The notes beneath the pieces are model-generated. The model was not told where the DNA came from. It saw only the letters and a program-made list of their open reading frames with translations, and did no database searches. The translations under genes and the position numbers were made by a program. A stretch of DNA of 36,625 nt, taken from contig MSTD01000032.1 in assembly GCA_001942045.1 (NCBI GenBank), forward strand, positions 1-36,625, given 5' to 3'. Source of the stretch: Mycolicibacterium porcinum (lineage in GTDB: Bacteria > Actinomycetota > Actinomycetes > Mycobacteriales > Mycobacteriaceae). Shown here piece by piece: positions 8,694 through 17,897 of this stretch. How positions within the stretch are numbered: position 1 is the first letter of the stretch; each line of letters begins with the position of its first letter.

Positions 8694-10607
8694 CTAATCG
8701 ACCCGGTGCGTGACTTCCTGCTCACCCACCGGCGCACCGATCGCGGCGATCCAGCCGGTGATCTGACGGGCGATGTGCTGGTCGGTCAGGCCGACCTCGG
8801 CCAGTACCTCGCCACGGGAGGCGTGTTCCTGGAAGACCTGCGGCACACCGAGATCCCGGCACGGCACATCGATCTCCGCGTGACGCAACGCCGCGGAGAC
8901 CGACGAGCCGATCCCGCCGTGCACGCCGTTGTCCTCGACGGTGACCACCAGCTTGTGACCACGGGCCAGCTCGCCGATGGTCTCCGGGACCGGGAGAACC
9001 CAGCGCGGATCCACCACCGTCACGCCGATGCCCTGATCGCGCAACCGCTCCGCGACCGCGAGGGCCATGGTCGCGAACGAGCCCACCGCGACCAGCAGCA
9101 CGTCGTCGGTCAGACCGGAGGCCGGGACGGCGAGCACATCGATACCACCGCGCCGCTCGACCGCCGGAATGTCTTCGCCCACATCCCCTCTGGGGAACCG
9201 CAGGGCTGTCGGGCCGTCGTTGACCGCCAACGCCTCGCCCAGTTCCTCGCGCAGTCGCGCACCGTCGCGCGGAGCCGCGACCCGGATGCCCGGCACGACA
9301 CCCAAGATCGAAAGGTCCCAGACCCCGTTGTGGCTGGCCCCGTCCGGGCCGGTGACACCGGCCCGGTCCAGCACCATGGTGACGGGCAGCTTGTGCAGCG
9401 CGACGTCCATCATCAGCTGGTCGAACGCCCGGTTGAGGAACGTGGAGTAGATCGCCACCACCGGATGCAGGCCACCCATGGCCAGGCCGGCCGCGGAGGT
9501 CATGGCGTGCTGCTCGGCGATGCCGACGTCAAAGAACCTGTCGGGGAACCGATCCCGGAATGCACTCAGACCCGTGGAGCCGGGCATCGCCGCGGTGATC
9601 GCCACGAGATCCCGGCGTTTTCCGCCGATCTTGATCAGCTCGTCGGAGAACACCGACGTCCAACCGGGACCCGAGGCCTTCGTCGGCAGCCCCGTCTCCG
9701 GGTCGATCACACCGCACTGATGCATCAGCTCGGCTTCGTCGTTCTCGGCATGCGCGTAGCCCATCCCCTTGCGGGTCACCACGTGCACGATCACCGGGGC
9801 CTTGAAGCCGCGGGCGTGGCGCAGCGCATTCTCGACCGCATGCTCGTCATGGCCGTCGATCGGACCGACGTACTTAATTCCCAGATCGGTGAACATCACC
9901 TGCGGGGCCACCGCATCCTTGATGCCGGCCTTGATGCTGTGCATGCACTGATAGCAGAACTCGCCGACGACGGGCAGCCCGCGCACGGCCTTGCGGCCCT
10001 CTTCCAGGATGCGTTCGTAGGCCGGCTGCAGCCGCAGCCCGGCGAGGTGGTCGGCGAACCCGCCGATCGTAGGGGCGTAGCTGCGGCCGTTGTCGTTGAC
10101 GACGATGACCACCGGGCGACCACCCGTGGCGATGTTGTTCAGGGCCTCCCAGCACATGCCGCCGGTCAGCGCGCCGTCACCGACTACCGCCACCACATGG
10201 CGATTGCGGTGCCCTGTCAGCTCGAAGGCCTTGGACAGACCGTCGGCGTAGGACAGCGCCGTGCTGGCGTGGCTGGACTCCACCCAGTCGTGCTCGCTCT
10301 CGCTGCGCGACGGGTACCCCGACAGGCCGTCCTTGCTCCGCAGGGTGTCGAAGTCCTGTGCACGGCCGGTCAGCATCTTGTGCACGTAGGCCTGATGGCC
10401 GGTGTCGAAGATGATCGGATCGTGCGGCGAATCGAACACGCGATGCAGCGCCAGGGTGAGTTCGACGACACCCAGATTGGGGCCAAGATGTCCACCGGTT
10501 GCAGCGACCTTGTGGATCAGGAACTGACGGATTTCCTGTGCCAAATCAGTCAACTGGGACTGTGACAGGTGCTGTAGATCAGCGGGACCGCGGACCTGTT
10601 CAAGCAT
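8694..10607 (-). CDS. dxs: 1-deoxy-D-xylulose-5-phosphate synthase
   Basis: Dxs condenses pyruvate with glyceraldehyde 3-phosphate, using thiamine diphosphate, in the first step of the MEP isoprenoid pathway. The 637-residue protein is full length. The N-terminal ThDP domain has [25 protein letters not shown] and the GDG motif in [18 protein letters not shown]. The transketolase pyrimidine domain has DVGIAEQHA and [18 protein letters not shown]. The C-terminal domain has [10 protein letters not shown]. The ATG follows TACACT by 6 nt, which suggests a leaderless mRNA. It lies 27 bp downstream of nhaA on the same strand. Confidence 0.97.
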   Translation of the reverse strand: MLEQVRGPADLQHLSQSQLTDLAQEIRQFLIHKVAATGGHLGPNLGVVELTLALHRVFDSPHDPIIFDTGHQAYVHKMLTGRAQDFDTLRSKDGLSGYPSRSESEHDWVESSHASTALSYADGLSKAFELTGHRNRHVVAVVGDGALTGGMCWEALNNIATGGRPVVIVVNDNGRSYAPTIGGFADHLAGLRLQPAYERILEEGRKAVRGLPVVGEFCYQCMHSIKAGIKDAVAPQVMFTDLGIKYVGPIDGHDEHAVENALRHARGFKAPVIVHVVTRKGMGYAHAENDEAELMHQCGVIDPETGLPTKASGPGWTSVFSDELIKIGGKRRDLVAITAAMPGSTGLSAFRDRFPDRFFDVGIAEQHAMTSAAGLAMGGLHPVVAIYSTFLNRAFDQLMMDVALHKLPVTMVLDRAGVTGPDGASHNGVWDLSILGVVPGIRVAAPRDGARLREELGEALAVNDGPTALRFPRGDVGEDIPAVERRGGIDVLAVPASGLTDDVLLVAVGSFATMALAVAERLRDQGIGVTVVDPRWVLPVPETIGELARGHKLVVTVEDNGVHGGIGSSVSAALRHAEIDVPCRDLGVPQVFQEHASRGEVLAEVGLTDQHIARQITGWIAAIGAPVGEQEVTHRVD

Positions 10608-10613
10608 TCCGCC

Positions 10614-10619
10614 AGTGTA
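10614..10619 (-). promoter_or_regulatory. Candidate leaderless -10 box (TACACT) of dxs
   Basis: TACACT on the minus strand is followed by 6 nt and the dxs ATG. It sits in the 27-bp gap after nhaA, so dxs can be transcribed on its own as well as by read-through. Confidence 0.5.
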
Positions 10620-10634
10620 CGCACGCAGCCTGCG

Positions 10635-11927
10635 TCAGTCCTGCCGAGGCTGATAGACATCGGGCACACCGTCGTGGTCGGCGTCGATGGTCTCCAGCTG
10701 GTGGATCCGGCGATATGCGGCGTTGCGCGACACCAGGACCACCGACGCCAGCAGGCCCGCCACCACCGATCCGGTGACCACCGCGATCTTCACGTCATCG
10801 TCAGCAACGCTGGCGTGTCCGAAGGCCAGTTCACCGATGAGCAGCGACACCGTGAAACCGATCCCGGCCAGCATCGCGACACCGAGCACATCCCGCCAGG
10901 CGAGATCCTCGTCCAGGCTGGCGTGGGTGAAGCGGGCCAGCAAATACGTGGTTCCCAGGACGCCGATGGGTTTTCCGAGCACCAGACCGGCGATCACGCC
11001 GATGGTCACCGGGTGCGACAACGCGTTGGCGAAGCCCGACCAGCCGCCGACCGTCACACCGGCGGCGAAGAACGCGAACACCGGCACCGCGAACCCCGCC
11101 GACAGCGGCCGGACCAGGTGTTCGAAGTGCTCGGCCGAGGCGTGGCGGCCCAACACCGGAACGGTGAAACCGAGCACCACGCCGGCCACGGTGGCGTGCA
11201 CGCCGCTGGCGTGCACGAGCCCCCAGGCCAGCACGGCCGGCGGCAGCAGAATCCACCACTGGCGCGCCCCCCGCTGCACCGCGACCGCATACAGTCCGAT
11301 CGGGATCAGGGCCGCCGCCAGGGGCCCGAGCGCCACGTGGTCGGTGAAGAAGACCGCGATCACCGTGATGGCCAACAGATCGTCGACCACGGCCAACGTC
11401 AGCAGGAAGATCCGCAGCGCCGCGGGCAGATGGGTGGAAACCACGGCCAGAACGGCCAGGGCGAAAGCGATGTCCGTCGCGATCGGCACCGCCCACCCGT
11501 CGATGTTCTCGGGATGGCCGGAGAACAGGTTGATGCCGACGAAGATCGCCGCCGGCACCACCATGCCGCCCACCGCCGCCGCGATGGGCAGCGCAGCACG
11601 GGCCGGATCACGCAGATCCCCCGCGACGAATTCTCGCTTGAGCTCCACACCCACGACGAAGAAGAAGATCGCCAGCAGTCCGTCGGCGGCCCAGGCCGAC
11701 AGGCTCAGGTTCAGATGCAGCGACTGGGGGCCGACGACGAACTCCGAGAGCCGGTGATAGCCACCCGACCATGGCGAATTCGCCCAGACCAGCGCCGCAC
11801 CCGCGGCGGCCAGCAGCAGAGCCCCGCCGACCGTCTCGGTGCGCAGCAGCTCGGAGACCCGCTGCCATTCCGGCCACGACCCCCGGGCGAGCAGGCGTCG
11901 GCTGGTGGGTTGACGGCGATCGCTCAT
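10635..11927 (-). CDS. nhaA: Na+/H+ antiporter NhaA
   Basis: NhaA exports Na+ (or Li+) in exchange for protons across the plasma membrane. The 430-residue protein has about 12 hydrophobic segments. The key pair D182-D183 lies in [15 protein letters not shown], matching D163/D164 of the E. coli protein. The unwound-helix motif TDIAFALAV (151-159) and the GVELKREF block are conserved. The ATG at 11927 is chosen because TTCAGGAG lies 5 to 7 nt upstream; the frame is open for 48 more codons without such a site. It is divergent from the GGDEF-like gene. M. tuberculosis, as I remember it, lacks this gene here. Confidence 0.93.
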   Translation of the reverse strand: MSDRRQPTSRRLLARGSWPEWQRVSELLRTETVGGALLLAAAGAALVWANSPWSGGYHRLSEFVVGPQSLHLNLSLSAWAADGLLAIFFFVVGVELKREFVAGDLRDPARAALPIAAAVGGMVVPAAIFVGINLFSGHPENIDGWAVPIATDIAFALAVLAVVSTHLPAALRIFLLTLAVVDDLLAITVIAVFFTDHVALGPLAAALIPIGLYAVAVQRGARQWWILLPPAVLAWGLVHASGVHATVAGVVLGFTVPVLGRHASAEHFEHLVRPLSAGFAVPVFAFFAAGVTVGGWSGFANALSHPVTIGVIAGLVLGKPIGVLGTTYLLARFTHASLDEDLAWRDVLGVAMLAGIGFTVSLLIGELAFGHASVADDDVKIAVVTGSVVAGLLASVVLVSRNAAYRRIHQLETIDADHDGVPDVYQPRQD

Positions 11928-12115
11928 CGGGCTCCTGAAGTCAGCATGCATCGAACGCCGACCAGACTTCCCGGCACACCTGCGGACAACGCTAACAGGT
12001 GAGGCGTCCGAGCAAATGCCGACGAAGTCCGTGGCAGCGCCGCAAACCGGCGACAAAACTCCGGCCCCCATGGTTACGTAAGGTGTAGGCGAAGTCGATT
12101 ACTCCGGGGTGCGGG

Positions 12116-13204
12116 TTGAGTCCATTCGATCACTACTATGCGCGTACCGCCCTGCTCGCTGCGCAGGGCAAGCGCACCCGGATGCAGCGCCTCGTCGGCG
12201 TGACCATCGTCGGGTTGAGCCTGGTGCCGCTGCTGTTGCTGGTCAGCCCGAAAGGTCCGCACGGCGCCCTCCAGTACGTGGCCGTGGCGGTCAGCATCGG
12301 CGGGCTGACCCTGGCGCAATGGTGGTGGCGGCGGCAGTGGCCCAGCCGCACCCAGTCGTGGACCGTCGTGGCCATCGGGACGGCCTGCATCGCGGCCACC
12401 TGCATCCTGCTCGTGGACCCGGTCGTCGGCCTCATGGGCTCCAGTTCGTTGAGCCTGATCACCGCCTATACCGCCTTCCTGCACAGTCGCCGGATACTGC
12501 ACCTCACCTGGTTGGCTTCCGGGGCCGTGGTGGCCTTCCTCGGTGTGCGGGTGGCCCTCACCGACGTCTGGCTGGGTGTGGTCGGCACGCTGGTGGCGGT
12601 CCTGGTGATCCTGAGCACCTCGGCGTTGTGCCGGATGGCCGTCGAGTTGATCGAACCCGACCGCGTCCAGCACCCGAGCGAGATCGACCCGCTGACCGGC
12701 CTGCTCAACCGCGAGGCGTTCGACATGCACACCGCCACGATGCTCGGATCCCACAGCCGCCACGACGATCAGTACCTGGTGGTCGTGGCCGTCGGCATCG
12801 ACGACATGGCACTGCTCAGCGACATGGACGGCAGCCACAGCACGCTGCACGCCCGCGTGGCCGTGGCCCAGGCGATCCGCGAGACCGTGCGGCACAAGGT
12901 GCCGCTGGCCCACGTGTCCGACAGCGAGTTCCTGATCGCCGATGTGTTCAAGACCAACGACCCCTCACCGCTGGTCAACCGGATCCGCATGGCACTGACC
13001 ACCACGCCCATGCGCCTGACCGCCAGCATCGGCACGGCCTGCAGCCAGTTGCGCCCGCTCACCGAACTGCCCACCCAGCAGATCGTCGACGCCCTCGTGG
13101 CACTGGCCGACACCGCGATGAACCAGTCCCGGGCCGAAGGCGGCAACCGGGCCACATACGCCCACTTCCCCACCCCGACCATGGGTCCCGACACGCAGGA
13201 GTGA
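12116..13204 (+). CDS. Membrane protein with degenerate GGDEF domain
   Basis: About six hydrophobic segments fill residues 25-172, followed by a GGDEF-type domain from DPLTGLLNR (191-199) to the end at 362. The diguanylate cyclase signature is broken: GGDEF reads SDSEF at 268-272. In the first metal-binding block, the place of the first DxD aspartate is G227, with only D229 kept, and the following F-K is M-A. It is therefore probably not a working diguanylate cyclase and may sense a ligand or bind a partner. The start is uncertain. TTG at 12116 gives the full N-terminus; ATG at 12182 would remove 22 residues and keep all membrane segments. It is divergent from nhaA. Confidence 0.75.
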   Translation: MSPFDHYYARTALLAAQGKRTRMQRLVGVTIVGLSLVPLLLLVSPKGPHGALQYVAVAVSIGGLTLAQWWWRRQWPSRTQSWTVVAIGTACIAATCILLVDPVVGLMGSSSLSLITAYTAFLHSRRILHLTWLASGAVVAFLGVRVALTDVWLGVVGTLVAVLVILSTSALCRMAVELIEPDRVQHPSEIDPLTGLLNREAFDMHTATMLGSHSRHDDQYLVVVAVGIDDMALLSDMDGSHSTLHARVAVAQAIRETVRHKVPLAHVSDSEFLIADVFKTNDPSPLVNRIRMALTTTPMRLTASIGTACSQLRPLTELPTQQIVDALVALADTAMNQSRAEGGNRATYAHFPTPTMGPDTQE

Positions 13205-13221
13205 GTGGGCCCCGCACCGGG

Positions 13222-14442
13222 TCAGCGGGTCAGCACCGCGACGCACTCCACGTGGTGGGTGAGCGGGAAGGAATCGAACACCCGCAGATCCTCCACCGCA
13301 TACCCGTGCCGCCGGTACAGCCCGATGTCGCGCGCGAATGATGCTGCCTCACAACCGATGTGGATGACCCGCGGCACCTCGGTCGCGGCCAGAGCCTCGA
13401 TCACCTCCCGGCCGGCACCGGTGCGGGGCGGGTCGAGGACGGCGACGTCGGGGCGTCCCGATTCGGCGGACAGCGCGCGTCGCACCGAGTCGGTCACCAC
13501 CGAGACCCAGGGCAGGTCGGCCAGCGCGCTCCGGGCCGCACGGGATGCCCCGCGCGAGGTGTCGACGGTCAGCACACGTCCGTCCGGCCCGACCTGCTCG
13601 GCCAGCGCCGCGGCGAACACCCCGGCACCGCCGTACAGATCCCACGCTGTCATGCCCGGCCGCAGCCCCGACCAGTCGGCCACCAGCGCGCTGTAGAGGT
13701 CGGCGGCATCGCGGTGGGCCTGCCAGAACGCGGTCACCGGCAGCAGCCACTGCCGTCCGCCGACACGTTGCACCGCCTCGTAATCACCCTCGATGACGCG
13801 TGTGGTGTTTTTCGGGCCGGATGCCCGGCCACCCTTGCGGGCGGGCGCCTTCGGACCCGATTGCACGACGTGCCTGCGACCGTCGGAATCCAGGACCGCA
13901 TGCACGTGCGCGCCCGGCGTCCAGCGCATCTCGGCCAGGCCGTCGGTCAGCTCGCCGGGCAGCTGTCCGCAACCGAGGTCGGTGACCAGCTCGGCGCTGT
14001 GGTAGCGGTGCAGTCCGGCCCTGCCGTCGGCCGTGGTGTCGAGCCGCACGCGGGTCCGCCAGCCGAGGACGTCGCCGGCACCGACCGGTTCGGCCACCGC
14101 GGTCTCCTCGTCACGCCAGGTGAATCCGCCCAGCCGGGACAGCTGGTTTGCCACCACCGAACCCTTGAGCCGCCGCGCCGCGGCCGGCTCGGCGAACGCC
14201 AGATCGCAGCATCCGGCACCGTCCACGCCGGCGATCGAGCACAGCGAGGCCACCCGGTCCGGCGAAGCCTCGATCACCTCGACAACCTCGGCGTGCCAAT
14301 ACGATCCGCGTTCGTCGAACACGTTCACCCGCACGGTCTCGCCGGGCAGGGCGTACCGGACGAACACCACGCGCCCGTCGTGCCGGGCCACGCAACTGCC
14401 ACCGTTGGCGGCAGGCCCGGTGGTCAGTGTCAGTTCCGTCAT
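13222..14442 (-). CDS. TrmA/RlmD-type RNA (uracil-C5) methyltransferase with TRAM domain
   Basis: The protein has 406 residues. An N-terminal TRAM domain (about 1-60; GSCVARHDGRVVFVRYALPGE) is followed by a central domain and a C-terminal SAM domain (WDLYGGAGVFAAAL, VAVLDPPRTGAGREV). The catalytic cysteine is likely C364 in HIGCEAASF. Four cysteines could hold an Fe-S cluster (C68, C78, C79, C158), but the spacing C-x9-C-C differs from the usual C-x5-C-x2-C. The expected reaction is 5-methyluridine formation in tRNA or rRNA; the exact RNA is not deducible. The ATG overlaps the permease stop as ATGA, so the two are translationally coupled. Confidence 0.88.
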   Translation of the reverse strand: MTELTLTTGPAANGGSCVARHDGRVVFVRYALPGETVRVNVFDERGSYWHAEVVEVIEASPDRVASLCSIAGVDGAGCCDLAFAEPAAARRLKGSVVANQLSRLGGFTWRDEETAVAEPVGAGDVLGWRTRVRLDTTADGRAGLHRYHSAELVTDLGCGQLPGELTDGLAEMRWTPGAHVHAVLDSDGRRHVVQSGPKAPARKGGRASGPKNTTRVIEGDYEAVQRVGGRQWLLPVTAFWQAHRDAADLYSALVADWSGLRPGMTAWDLYGGAGVFAAALAEQVGPDGRVLTVDTSRGASRAARSALADLPWVSVVTDSVRRALSAESGRPDVAVLDPPRTGAGREVIEALAATEVPRVIHIGCEAASFARDIGLYRRHGYAVEDLRVFDSFPLTHHVECVAVLTR

Positions 14443-16433
14443 TCCAGGAATCCCCTGCGCGCGTCACCCGGGGTGGCGCGCGGTTGCAGCGCCTTCAACC
14501 GCTCCGACGAATTCAGCTGCCACGGAACCGATGTGACCATCACGTTGGGCATGAACAGCAGCCGGCCCTTGAGCCGCAACGCACTCTGGTTGTGCAGCAC
14601 CTGCTCCCACCAGTGCCCCACCACATATTCGGGGATGAACACCGTCACCACGGTGCGCGGTGATTCCTTGGTCACCCGCTTGACGTAATCCAGTACCGGG
14701 CGGGTGATTTCACGATAGGGCGAGGCGATCACCTTCAGCGGCACGCTGATGTCGCTGTCCTCCCACTGGTGCACCAGCGCACGCGTCTCGGCGTCGTCGA
14801 CGCTGACCGTGATCGCCTCGAGCACATCCGGCCGGGTGGCGCGCGCGTAGGCCAGCGCCCGCTTGGTCGGCAGGTGCAGCTTCGACACCAGCACCACCGC
14901 GTGGTTGCGGCTCGGCAACACCATGTCGCCCGCGTCCTCGTCCTCCTTCTCGAGTTCCCGGGCCACGGTGTCGTAATGCTTGTGGATCATCTTCATGATC
15001 ACGAACAGGGCACCCATCGCCAGGATGGCGATCCAGGCGCCGGCGGCGAACTTGGTCACCACCACGACCACCAGGACCGTGCCGGTGGCCGTCAGGCCGA
15101 CCGCGTTGATGACCCGCGACCGCATCATGTGCCGCCGCACCGCCGGATCGGTTTCGGTGCGCAACAACCGCGTCCAGTGCCGGACCATGCCGATCTGGCT
15201 GAGCGTGAACGACACGAACACACCCACGATGTAGAGCTGGATCAGCGCCGTCACCTCGGCGCGGAACGCCACCACGAAGGCGATCGCGGCGAACGCGAGA
15301 AACAGGATGCCGTTGGAGAATGCCAACCGGTCCCCGCGGGTGTGCAGCTGGCGCGGCAGGAACCGGTCCTGGGCCAGGATCGACCCGAGCACCGGAAATC
15401 CGTTGAACGCGGTGTTGGCCGCCAGCACCAGGATCAGCGCGGTCACGCCGGCGATCAGATACAGACCGACCGGGAAGTTGTGGAACACCGCGTCGGCGAG
15501 CTGCGCGATCAATGTCTTCTGGTGGTAGTCGGGCGGCGCACCGATCAACTGCTCCTGCGGCCGTTCGGCGATCTGCACCCCCGTCGCCTTGGACAGCAGG
15601 ATGATCCCCATGAACAGCGTGACCGAGATCACCCCGAGCAACAGCAAGGTGGTCGCCGCGTTGCGCGACTTTGGTTTCCGGAACGCCGGTACGCCGTTGC
15701 TGATCGCCTCGACACCGGTCAGCGCTGCCGAACCCGAGGAGAACGCCCGCGCCACCAGGAACACCAGAGCGAAGCCGAGCACCTCGCCGTGTTCGGGGTG
15801 CATCTCGAAACCGGCGGATTCGGCGCGCAGCGGGTGATCCAGAACGTAGATCTGGAACAGACCCCAGCCCAGCATGATGTACATGCCGATCATGAACGCG
15901 TAGGTGGGAATCGCGAACGCGGTACCCGATTCCCGCAACCCGCGCAGGTTCATCGAAGCCAGCAGCAGGATCGCCACCACCGCGAAAAGCACCTTGTGCT
16001 GTGCGACGAACGGCACCGCCGAGCCGATGTTCGACATGGCAGACGACATCGACACCGCAACTGTCAGCACATAATCCACCATCAGCGCGCTGGCGACGGT
16101 GAGCCCCGCGGTGGGCCCGAGGTTCGTGGTGACGACCTCGTAATCGCCGCCGCCGGACGGATAGGCGTGCACATTCTGCCGGTAGCTCGCGATCACGATG
16201 AGCATCACCGCTGCCACGGCCAGGCCGATCCACGGCGTCAGCGAGTAGGCAGTCAGCCCGGCTACCGATAGCACCAGAAAGATTTCCTCCGGTGCGTAGG
16301 CCACCGACGACAAGGCGTCGGAGGCGAACACCGGCAGGGCTATCCGTTTGGGCAGGAGGGTGTGAGAGAGCTTGTCGCTGCGGAACGGCCGCCCCAGTAC
16401 CAACCGGCGCGTCGCCGTCGAAAGCTTGGACAC
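14439..16433 (-). CDS. APC-superfamily amino acid/polyamine-type permease
   Basis: The 664-residue membrane protein begins with a hydrophilic stretch ending in LPKRIALPVFASDALSSVAYAPEEI, typical of this large APC subgroup. About 12 membrane helices reach to about residue 490, and a cytoplasmic domain of about 170 residues ends the protein (NHAVVLVSKLHLPTKRALAYARATRP). The substrate is unknown. Being divergent from the TrkA-like K+ regulators ceoB-ceoC, an ion or osmolyte link is possible. The GTG at 16433 is preferred over a far upstream ATG because it follows TAGTCT at leaderless spacing and because the longer frame covers ceoB in antisense. It is coupled to the RNA methyltransferase by an ATGA overlap. 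Confidence 0.88.
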   Translation of the reverse strand: MSKLSTATRRLVLGRPFRSDKLSHTLLPKRIALPVFASDALSSVAYAPEEIFLVLSVAGLTAYSLTPWIGLAVAAVMLIVIASYRQNVHAYPSGGGDYEVVTTNLGPTAGLTVASALMVDYVLTVAVSMSSAMSNIGSAVPFVAQHKVLFAVVAILLLASMNLRGLRESGTAFAIPTYAFMIGMYIMLGWGLFQIYVLDHPLRAESAGFEMHPEHGEVLGFALVFLVARAFSSGSAALTGVEAISNGVPAFRKPKSRNAATTLLLLGVISVTLFMGIILLSKATGVQIAERPQEQLIGAPPDYHQKTLIAQLADAVFHNFPVGLYLIAGVTALILVLAANTAFNGFPVLGSILAQDRFLPRQLHTRGDRLAFSNGILFLAFAAIAFVVAFRAEVTALIQLYIVGVFVSFTLSQIGMVRHWTRLLRTETDPAVRRHMMRSRVINAVGLTATGTVLVVVVVTKFAAGAWIAILAMGALFVIMKMIHKHYDTVARELEKEDEDAGDMVLPSRNHAVVLVSKLHLPTKRALAYARATRPDVLEAITVSVDDAETRALVHQWEDSDISVPLKVIASPYREITRPVLDYVKRVTKESPRTVVTVFIPEYVVGHWWEQVLHNQSALRLKGRLLFMPNVMVTSVPWQLNSSERLKALQPRATPGDARRGFLE

Positions 16434-16441
16434 GAGAGCCA

Positions 16442-16447
16442 AGACTA
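16442..16447 (-). promoter_or_regulatory. Candidate leaderless -10 box (TAGTCT) of the APC permease
   Basis: TAGTCT on the minus strand lies 8 nt before the GTG at 16433. This spacing supports the chosen start, since no ribosome-binding site is present. Confidence 0.4.
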
Positions 16448-16539
16448 AGCCCGAACACGAAAAGTCGTCACAAAGCTGTAGCGTTCGAGGGCACGGACAG
16501 CGCAATAGCGCGTTTTCTGCCACCGGAAAGGACCGTCGG

Positions 16540-17214
16540 GTGCGTGTAGTCGTCATGGGGTGCGGCCGAGTCGGCGCCTCCCTCGCAGACAGCCTGGCCC
16601 GGATCGGCCACGAAGTGGCGGTCATCGACCGCGACAGCACCGCGTTCCACCGGCTGTCGCCGGAATTCGCCGGCGAACGTGTGCTCGGGATGGGCTTCGA
16701 CCGCGACGTGCTGCTGCGCGCCGGAATCGAGGAGGCCGGCGCATTCGCCGCGGTGTCCTCGGGCGACAACTCCAACATCATCTCGGCACGGGTGGCCCGC
16801 GAAACGTTCGGTGTCGAGCGCGTGGTGGCCCGCATCTACGACGCCAAGCGCGCCGCGGTCTACGAGCGCCTCGGTATCCCCACCGTGGCCACGGTGCCGT
16901 GGACCACCGACCGTCTGCTCAACGTGCTGACCCGGGAGACCGAGACCACCAAGTGGCGGGATCCGTCGGGCAATGTGGGCGTGGCCGAACTTCCGCTGCA
17001 CCAAGATTGGGCCGGGCACCTGGTCACCGACCTGGAAGCGGCAACCGGCGGCCGGGTGGCCTTCATGATCCGGTTCGGCAACGGTTACCTGCCCGAACCG
17101 AAGACCGTGATCCAGGCCGGCGATCAGGTGTACGTGGCCGCGGTGTCCGGGCACATCGCCGAGGCGCTGGCCATCGCGGCGCTGCCGCCGAGCGAGGACT
17201 TGGAGTCGCACTGA
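16540..17214 (+). CDS. ceoB: TrkA-type K+ uptake regulatory protein CeoB
   Basis: This 224-residue protein has an N-terminal RCK/TrkA_N NAD-binding fold (GCGRVG at about 7-12, then VIDRDS) and a C-terminal RCK_C domain (GNGYLPEPKTVIQAGDQVYV). Such proteins gate or modulate K+ transporters in response to NAD(H) or nucleotides at the inner face of the membrane. The GTG start is preceded by GGAAAGGA at good distance. An in-frame ATG 15 nt further would cut into the first beta strand. The next gene overlaps by one base (TGATG), so the two proteins are probably made in equal amounts and form a complex. No TrkG/H-type channel subunit is in the window. Confidence 0.93.
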   Translation: MRVVVMGCGRVGASLADSLARIGHEVAVIDRDSTAFHRLSPEFAGERVLGMGFDRDVLLRAGIEEAGAFAAVSSGDNSNIISARVARETFGVERVVARIYDAKRAAVYERLGIPTVATVPWTTDRLLNVLTRETETTKWRDPSGNVGVAELPLHQDWAGHLVTDLEAATGGRVAFMIRFGNGYLPEPKTVIQAGDQVYVAAVSGHIAEALAIAALPPSEDLESH

Positions 17215-17882
17215 TGAAGGTTGCCATCGCCGGGGCCGGCGCCGTCGGCCGCTCCATCGCCCGCGAGCTGCTCGACAGCAATCACGACGTGACCCTGCTG
17301 GAGCGCAATCCCGACCATATCGACGTCGACGCCATCCCCGCCGCCCACTGGCGGCTGGGTGATGCCTGCGAGATCACCATGCTGGAATCGGTCAAGCTCG
17401 AAGAATTCGACGTGGTGATCGCCGCGACCGGTGACGACAAGGTCAACGTCGTGGTCAGCCTGCTGGCCAAGACCGAATTCGCGGTGCCCCGGGTGGTGGC
17501 CCGCGTCAACGATCCCCGCAACGAGTGGCTGTTCGACGAGAACTGGGGGGTGGACGTGGCGGTGTCGACACCGCGCATGCTGGCCTCATTGGTCGAAGAA
17601 GCGGTGGCGGTCGGCGACCTGGTGCGTCTGATGGAGTTCCGCAAGGGACAGGCCAACCTGGTCGAGATCACCCTGCCGGACGACACTCCGTGGGGTGGGC
17701 GGCCCGTCAAGCGCCTCGACCTGCCCCGTGACACCGCGCTGGTGACGATCCTGCGCGGAGCCAGGGTGATCGTGCCGGAATCCGACGAACCCCTCGAAGG
17801 GGGCGACGAACTGTTGTTCGTGGCCGTCACCGAGTCCGAGGACGAACTGCGGGAGCTGCTGCTGAACCCGGCGCCGCGCTAG
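17214..17882 (+). CDS. ceoC: TrkA-type K+ uptake regulatory protein CeoC
   Basis: The second TrkA-like subunit has 222 residues. It has its own dinucleotide fold (GAGAVGRSIAREL at 7-19, LLERNP) and an RCK_C domain (GRPVKRLDLPRDTALVTIL, EGGDELLFVAV). Its start overlaps the ceoB stop by one base. It is a paralogue of CeoB with a better conserved GxGxxG. The pair likely makes a hetero-oligomeric gating ring for a potassium transporter encoded elsewhere. The converging DUF3159 gene ends 15 bp downstream. Confidence 0.93.
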   Translation: MKVAIAGAGAVGRSIARELLDSNHDVTLLERNPDHIDVDAIPAAHWRLGDACEITMLESVKLEEFDVVIAATGDDKVNVVVSLLAKTEFAVPRVVARVNDPRNEWLFDENWGVDVAVSTPRMLASLVEEAVAVGDLVRLMEFRKGQANLVEITLPDDTPWGGRPVKRLDLPRDTALVTILRGARVIVPESDEPLEGGDELLFVAVTESEDELRELLLNPAPR

Positions 17883-17897
17883 CCTGGCGCTCCGCGC

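Noticed and set aside
8706..10565. A long plus-strand open frame (about 619 codons) opposite dxs
   Set aside because: It is a GC-driven mirror of dxs. Its translation is rich in R, H, Q and G, has no domain, and dxs on the other strand is certain.
16434..16835. N-terminal extension of the APC permease to an ATG at 16835
   Set aside because: It would overlap ceoB on the opposite strand and the added residues are polar and unlike a transporter. GTG at 16433 has a -10 box at the right spacing.
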